DNA of 17,171 nucleotides, from assembly GCA_900546795.1 (NCBI GenBank), contig UREG01000031.1, forward strand, positions 1 to 17,171. The letters run 5' to 3'. The notes beneath the pieces were generated by a model. The model did no database searches and had not been told where the DNA came from. It was given only the letters and a program-made list of their open reading frames with translations. A program made the position numbers and the translations under genes. Within the stretch, counting starts at the first letter, position 1. The number at the start of each line of letters is the position of its first letter. Source of the stretch: an uncultured Veillonellaceae bacterium. Lineage in GTDB: Bacteria; Bacillota; Negativicutes; Veillonellales; Megasphaeraceae. This document shows, one piece after another, positions 13,956 to 17,171 of the stretch.

Positions 13956-14024
13956 ATTCTAACCTCCTGCCTGTATTTCTTTTCATTGTCTCTTTCCAGA
14001 ATACATTTTTCCATCAATTTCTAT

Positions 14025-14053
14025 ATTCTACATGGTTTTACTCCGTTTTCCAA
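14025..14053 (-). promoter_or_regulatory. Promoter of the amino-acid permease
   Basis: On the minus strand, TTGGAA (14048-14053) and TAGAAT (14025-14030) have a 17-base spacer. This gives a leader of about 60 nt before the ATG at 13955. Confidence 0.6.
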
Positions 14054-14100
14054 ACAAATTTCTTACATTTAATAGCATTCTAATACTTATCTACTCCACA

Positions 14101-14146
14101 AAAACAAAAAGGACAAGAATCCGTTTAATACGGATTCTTGTCCTTT
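14101..14146 (-). terminator. Intrinsic terminator of the AEC transporter gene
   Basis: GGACAAGAATCCGT (14111-14124) pairs perfectly with ACGGATTCTTGTCC (14130-14143). The A-rich run 14101-14110 supplies the U-tract on the minus strand. It lies just after the transporter stop codon and before the permease promoter. Confidence 0.92.
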
Positions 14147-14157
14147 CTCTATTTCGT

Positions 14158-15129
14158 TTACAGCGGCAGCCCCGTTTGAATATACAAATACAGCAGCGGG
14201 TAAAATATAAGAATATACAAAATTGTTGTCAATATAAACGAAGCCATCGTCAGATCCACATTTAAGTTGTACAGCCTGGATACGATGACCGCATTGATTG
14301 CCGTCGGCGAAGAACTGAGGATCAGAATAATCGCCAAAATTTCATAGTCATCAAAAAGCATCTTGCCGATCCCATACATGATGAGCGGCGTAACGATATG
14401 CTTTAACAGCACCATATCCCACAATTTGTGATAGTATACTTTTGCTCGGGAAAAATCCATCAGATAGCCCACGGGGATAAAAGCGATCCATGCGCCTATA
14501 TGGATAAGATAATCAAAGAGTTCCCCCAACACTGCCGGTCGAGAAATCCCGACCACCTGCAATCCCAGACCAGCCATCATGCCCAGCAAAGACAATTGAT
14601 TCCAGGTAACAAACTGCTTGAGCCGTGCAGCGAACGAACTCTTTTTCTGTGCTTTTCCATGAGCTCGGTCATAATATCCCTGCGCCAGCGGAAAGCAGTA
14701 GATAACCAGCAGCGCCGTCTGCACAATGCCGATGATCTGTGCATAAATAAATCCATGACCGCCAAATATAATAAACGCGCACAATCCGCCCAGCGTCCCT
14801 ATGTTGGACATAAGCGCCGAAAAAATATAGCTGCCCTTTTCCAATTCATTGGTATACCGCCGCAAAAACGTCGCCTTTGCAATCCAAGCCGGTATAAAAC
14901 TTACCGCCAGCCCCAGCACAGGAAACCATGCCAGCGTCCGATCCAGCGGCAATACCCAGCAGCCAAGAAGCGCCAGCACCGTATAAATAACAACCACGTT
15001 AAAACGCATCAAACGATTGCACATCGCCGAACTGAGCCATTGATTTTTCTTTAAATAATATCCCGCCATGAGCGGAAATACCAAATCGGTTATGACATAT
15101 AAACACCTAAGCTGCGTACTATCCACCAT
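14158..15129 (-). CDS. AEC family (auxin efflux carrier-type) transporter
   Basis: This 323-residue membrane protein has eight to ten hydrophobic segments in two halves joined by a basic cytosolic loop near GYYDRAHGKAQKKSSFAARL, as in the bile acid/auxin carrier superfamily. The C-terminal half shows MYGIGKMLFDDYEILAIIL and SSSPTAINAVIVSRLYNLN, the conserved region of bacterial AEC members, several of which carry malate or other organic acids. The N-terminus YVITDLVFPLMAGYYLKK also fits. ATG 15129 was chosen because GAGGGG lies just before it. That spacing is short and the next codon is GTG, so 15126 may be the true start; the in-frame ATG at 15177 has no ribosome binding site. Its promoter overlaps that of the divergent MFS gene. 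The substrate is unknown. Confidence 0.85.
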   Translation of the reverse strand: MVDSTQLRCLYVITDLVFPLMAGYYLKKNQWLSSAMCNRLMRFNVVVIYTVLALLGCWVLPLDRTLAWFPVLGLAVSFIPAWIAKATFLRRYTNELEKGSYIFSALMSNIGTLGGLCAFIIFGGHGFIYAQIIGIVQTALLVIYCFPLAQGYYDRAHGKAQKKSSFAARLKQFVTWNQLSLLGMMAGLGLQVVGISRPAVLGELFDYLIHIGAWIAFIPVGYLMDFSRAKVYYHKLWDMVLLKHIVTPLIMYGIGKMLFDDYEILAIILILSSSPTAINAVIVSRLYNLNVDLTMASFILTTILYILIFYPLLYLYIQTGLPL

Positions 15130-15190
15130 ATCCCCTCTTTCCCCATACGGCTCATGCAAAAGAGCCATTTGTTTCAAGCAATCAGTTTAT

Positions 15191-15219
15191 ATAATATCAG
15201 ATTTTTTATATCTTGACAA
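15191..15219 (-). promoter_or_regulatory. Promoter of the AEC transporter gene
   Basis: On the minus strand, TTGTCA (15214-15219) and TATTAT (15191-15196) are 17 bases apart, with a TG extended -10 element. The -35 overlaps the -35 of the divergent MFS promoter. Confidence 0.65.
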
Positions 15220-15244
15220 ATGGGAATTTTTATTTCATTATTAT
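15213..15244 (+). promoter_or_regulatory. Promoter of the MFS-DUF896 unit
   Basis: A perfect TTGACA (15213-15218) is followed by TATTAT (15239-15244) at a long 20-base spacer; other -10 choices at 17-19 bases are poorer. Such a spacer suggests a weak or activator-dependent promoter. Confidence 0.45.
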
Positions 15245-15286
15245 AAGATAACTCTGTTAGTGAACAAGTGAATAGGAAGTGTTATT

Positions 15287-16474
15287 ATGAACTGGAAAGT
15301 CATACTGGCAATATTGACGTGCAACGTCGTATTCATGTCTGCCAGTTATACCATGCTTATCCCATTTTTACCGATGTATCTTATCCAGGATCTTGGGGTC
15401 GATGCCGAACATGTAAAAATTTGGTCGGGTATTATTTTCTCCTCTACCTTTGTCGTCAGTGCCGTCATGGCTCCGATCTGGGGAAGGTTATCCGATAAAA
15501 AAGGGAAAAAACTCATGGCAGTCCGTTCGGGTATCGGGCTGTCCATCGCTTACTTTTTGGCCGGAATCGTATCTTCTCCTACTGAGCTAATGTTTGCCCG
15601 TATCGCGCAGGGATTTGCCGCCGGCCTCTGGCCTGCTGTACTGTCTATCATGACAAGTTACGCGCCCAAGCAAAAATTAGGACTCAGCCTGGGCATTCTG
15701 CAGGGCGCACTGACCGCAGGCGGCGTTATCGGTCCTTTATTCGGGGGAGTTCTTTCCGAATATTTCGGCATGCGCATGTCTTTTTTCTGTGCTTCCGCTG
15801 CGCTGTTTGCCATCTCGCTCGTATTGATCTTCTTTGTGCCGGAACCGCCTAAAAAAGACCTTCCCGCAGAAGAGGCGGCAGAAAAAAATGAAACGGTTCA
15901 TTTATTTCGGATTCCGCTTATCCGCCGTATGATCATTTGCGGCGGGATTGTTCAGCTGACGATCCTTATCATTCAGCCGATCATTACTATTTACATCGCT
16001 GAACTGCATCATTCCATGGAAAATATCGTCATGATATCCGGCTTCGTTTTTTCCATGACAGGGATTGCCGGCGCGATTGCAGCGCCGTTTTGGGGACAAT
16101 ACGGCCAAAGCCGGGGATTCTCCCGCGCACTTCGCTACGGCCTTTTCGGCAGCGCCTGCATTATGGTGCTCCGGGCCATTCCTGACAGCCTTATGATATT
16201 TACTGTCCTGCAATTTATGCTCGGCCTTTTCTTTGCGGCTATTCAGCCGGCTATCAACGCGATTTTGGCCAGCAATACGGAACATAAATATCAGGGCCGC
16301 CTTTTCGGATTATTATTTTCTTCCCAGCAGGTGGGGTCTATCATTGGCCCGATTTTAGGCGGAATCATCAGTACTTTCTTCGGTTTAAAAAGCGTATTCA
16401 TCATGGCCGGCCTGCTGCTCTTTATCCTCAGCATTACCTGCCATAAGATGACAGACGAAAATTTTCATTCATAA
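15287..16474 (+). CDS. MFS drug efflux transporter, MdtG-like
   Basis: This 395-residue member of the major facilitator superfamily (DHA1 type) has twelve predicted membrane segments and resembles E. coli MdtG along its length. Examples are MLIPFLPMYL (23-32) and KIWSGIIFSSTF (44-55) near the N-terminus. Motif A is GRLSDKKGKK (66-75, between helices 2 and 3), and motif C is GGVIGPLFGG (145-154, helix 5, typical of antiporters). A hydrophilic loop, EPPKKDLPAEEAAEKNETVH, divides the halves. It would export small molecules, perhaps drugs, using the proton gradient; the substrate is inference. AGGAAG is seven bases before the ATG. The DUF896 gene starts 11 bases after the stop, so the two are co-transcribed. 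Confidence 0.92.
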   Translation: MNWKVILAILTCNVVFMSASYTMLIPFLPMYLIQDLGVDAEHVKIWSGIIFSSTFVVSAVMAPIWGRLSDKKGKKLMAVRSGIGLSIAYFLAGIVSSPTELMFARIAQGFAAGLWPAVLSIMTSYAPKQKLGLSLGILQGALTAGGVIGPLFGGVLSEYFGMRMSFFCASAALFAISLVLIFFVPEPPKKDLPAEEAAEKNETVHLFRIPLIRRMIICGGIVQLTILIIQPIITIYIAELHHSMENIVMISGFVFSMTGIAGAIAAPFWGQYGQSRGFSRALRYGLFGSACIMVLRAIPDSLMIFTVLQFMLGLFFAAIQPAINAILASNTEHKYQGRLFGLLFSSQQVGSIIGPILGGIISTFFGLKSVFIMAGLLLFILSITCHKMTDENFHS

Positions 16475-16485
16475 GGAGAATCCCT

Positions 16486-16686
16486 ATGGACATGCAAGAT
16501 TTAATTGCACGAATCAATGTATTAGCACACAAGAAAAAAACAATCGGCTTAACAGAAGCTGAACGCACGGAACAGCAAGCGCTTTATAAGGAATATCTTG
16601 GTCTGATCCGCGCGCAGGTCAAACAAAAATTAGACGCCATCGAGATTGTCGATGAACCGGCAGTCCATACTAAAAAACTAAATTAA
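16486..16686 (+). CDS. DUF896 (UPF0291, YnzC-like) protein
   Basis: This 66-residue protein matches the DUF896 family, typified by Bacillus subtilis YnzC. It shows the two-helix pattern LIARINVLAHKKKTIGLTEA followed by ERTEQQALYKEYLGLIRAQV, with the family's usual charged tail. It is cytosolic and highly helical. Its function is not established; some relatives lie in SOS-controlled operons. AAGGAG lies seven bases before the ATG. It follows the MFS gene by 11 bases and is closed by a strong terminator. Confidence 0.93.
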   Translation: MDMQDLIARINVLAHKKKTIGLTEAERTEQQALYKEYLGLIRAQVKQKLDAIEIVDEPAVHTKKLN

Positions 16687-16702
16687 TGCCGTGCGATAAA
16701 AA

Positions 16703-16740
16703 CAAAAGACCACCCGTATAAAAACGGGTGGTCTTTTGTT
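16703..16740. terminator. Bidirectional intrinsic terminator
   Basis: CAAAAGACCACCCGT (16703-16717) pairs perfectly with ACGGGTGGTCTTTTG (16724-16738), loop ATAAAA. A and T runs on either side let it close both the MFS-DUF896 unit and the convergent Rrf2 gene. Confidence 0.95.
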
Positions 16741-16755
16741 CATACAGAGGTCCTT

Positions 16756-17171
16756 TTATCGTTTCTGATGAAGCCGTCTTTCCTGTTCTGCAATTTCCGC
16801 GAAATTTACTCGCGTCAGCTCAGCTTGGAGATTTTCGGCAATCCCCATCAGAAAATGACGAACCGCACAATTTCCTTCTGCATGTTTTGTGCATAAATTA
16901 GGTTCTGTTAAACATCGCTGAAAAAAGTTTTCCGGCTCCATCGTCCGAATAACATCATACAGGGTAATGTCTTTCGGCGATTTATTCAAAACAAAACCTC
17001 CGGAGATACCACGATAGGATTTTACCAGACCTGCCTGTAGGAGACTTCTCATGATCTTCAGCAAGAATCGGATAGGTACTTGCTGTCTTTCAGCGAGCTC
17101 TGCACCGGTCATACGCTGGTTCTCCTCCATCAGAGACAGCTCCATGATGATACGGAAGGCATAGTCCGTAG
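16756..17171 (-). CDS. Rrf2 family transcriptional regulator (5' end outside window)
   Basis: This winged-helix DNA-binding regulator of the Rrf2 family (IscR, NsrR, CymR relatives) lacks only its first few residues. The reading frame is open to the window edge and reads TDYAFRIIMELS, the usual start region just after the initiating MKLS-type residues. The helix-turn-helix and wing follow, at TGAELAERQQVPIRFLLKIM and GLVKSYRGISGGFVLNKSP. In the visible part C86, C93 and C101 form C-x6-C-x7-C, where IscR and NsrR hold an iron-sulfur cluster. An Fe-S or redox sensing role is therefore likely but unproven, as the spacing differs from IscR and NsrR (both C-x5-C-x5-C). It converges on the MFS-DUF896 unit. 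Confidence 0.92.
   Translation of the reverse strand, partial: TDYAFRIIMELSLMEENQRMTGAELAERQQVPIRFLLKIMRSLLQAGLVKSYRGISGGFVLNKSPKDITLYDVIRTMEPENFFQRCLTEPNLCTKHAEGNCAVRHFLMGIAENLQAELTRVNFAEIAEQERRLHQKR

Noticed and set aside
1..17171. CRISPR arrays, insertion sequences, tRNA or rRNA genes
   Set aside because: No regularly spaced repeats, transposase motifs, terminal inverted repeats or RNA-gene signatures were seen on either strand.

Overview
The window looks like chromosomal DNA of a Bacillota bacterium, most likely a diderm member (Negativicutes, e.g. a Megasphaera/Dialister/Veillonella relative). This is an inference. The promoters are strong TTGACA/TATAAT types and almost every gene has an AGGAGG-type ribosome binding site. 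A DUF896 (YnzC-like) protein, a Bacillota family, lies in the same window as a VirK/YbjX (DUF535) protein, a family known mainly from bacteria with an outer membrane. PurF is of the Bacillus iron-sulfur type. Base composition is moderate and even, with no sign of recent transfer.

Layout. At the left edge is the 5' part of deoC (minus), divergent from a VirK/YbjX gene. Then come a small exported protein of unknown function (minus), a FlK-like hotdog thioesterase (plus) and an aldo/keto reductase (minus) behind a MerR-type promoter. Positions 3689-10887 hold a seven-gene de novo purine operon on the minus strand, purE-C-F-M-N-H-D, tightly packed with several overlapping genes. purK, purB and purS/Q/L are not in the window. 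Divergent from purE is a pyridoxamine-kinase-like gene (plus). A 434-bp intergenic stretch rich in hairpins follows, then an amino-acid permease (minus), an AEC-family transporter (minus), a divergent MdtG-like MFS exporter plus DUF896 protein (plus), and an Rrf2-family regulator (minus) cut by the right edge.

The most interesting part is the purE control region (10888-11271). A strong promoter is followed by a roughly 170-nt leader. The leader contains a 25-codon ORF with a good ribosome binding site, ending Pro-stop. Its stop codon lies inside the 5' arm of an intrinsic-terminator hairpin just before the purE ribosome binding site. This is the layout of translation-dependent attenuation with a possible sensing or arrest peptide, and no purine, ZTP or T-box riboswitch is visible. 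Midway between the divergent purE and kinase-like promoters sit several interleaved GTTCG/CGAAC half-sites resembling PurBoxes. A similar site lies in the promoter spacer of a candidate structured RNA at 12243-12450.

How the genes work together: the pur operon supplies seven of the proteins that convert PRPP to IMP. The neighbouring genes are separate single-gene or two-gene units for salvage or catabolism (deoC), transport, efflux and redox or detoxification functions. Each is delimited by a clear intrinsic terminator, several of them shared between convergent genes.
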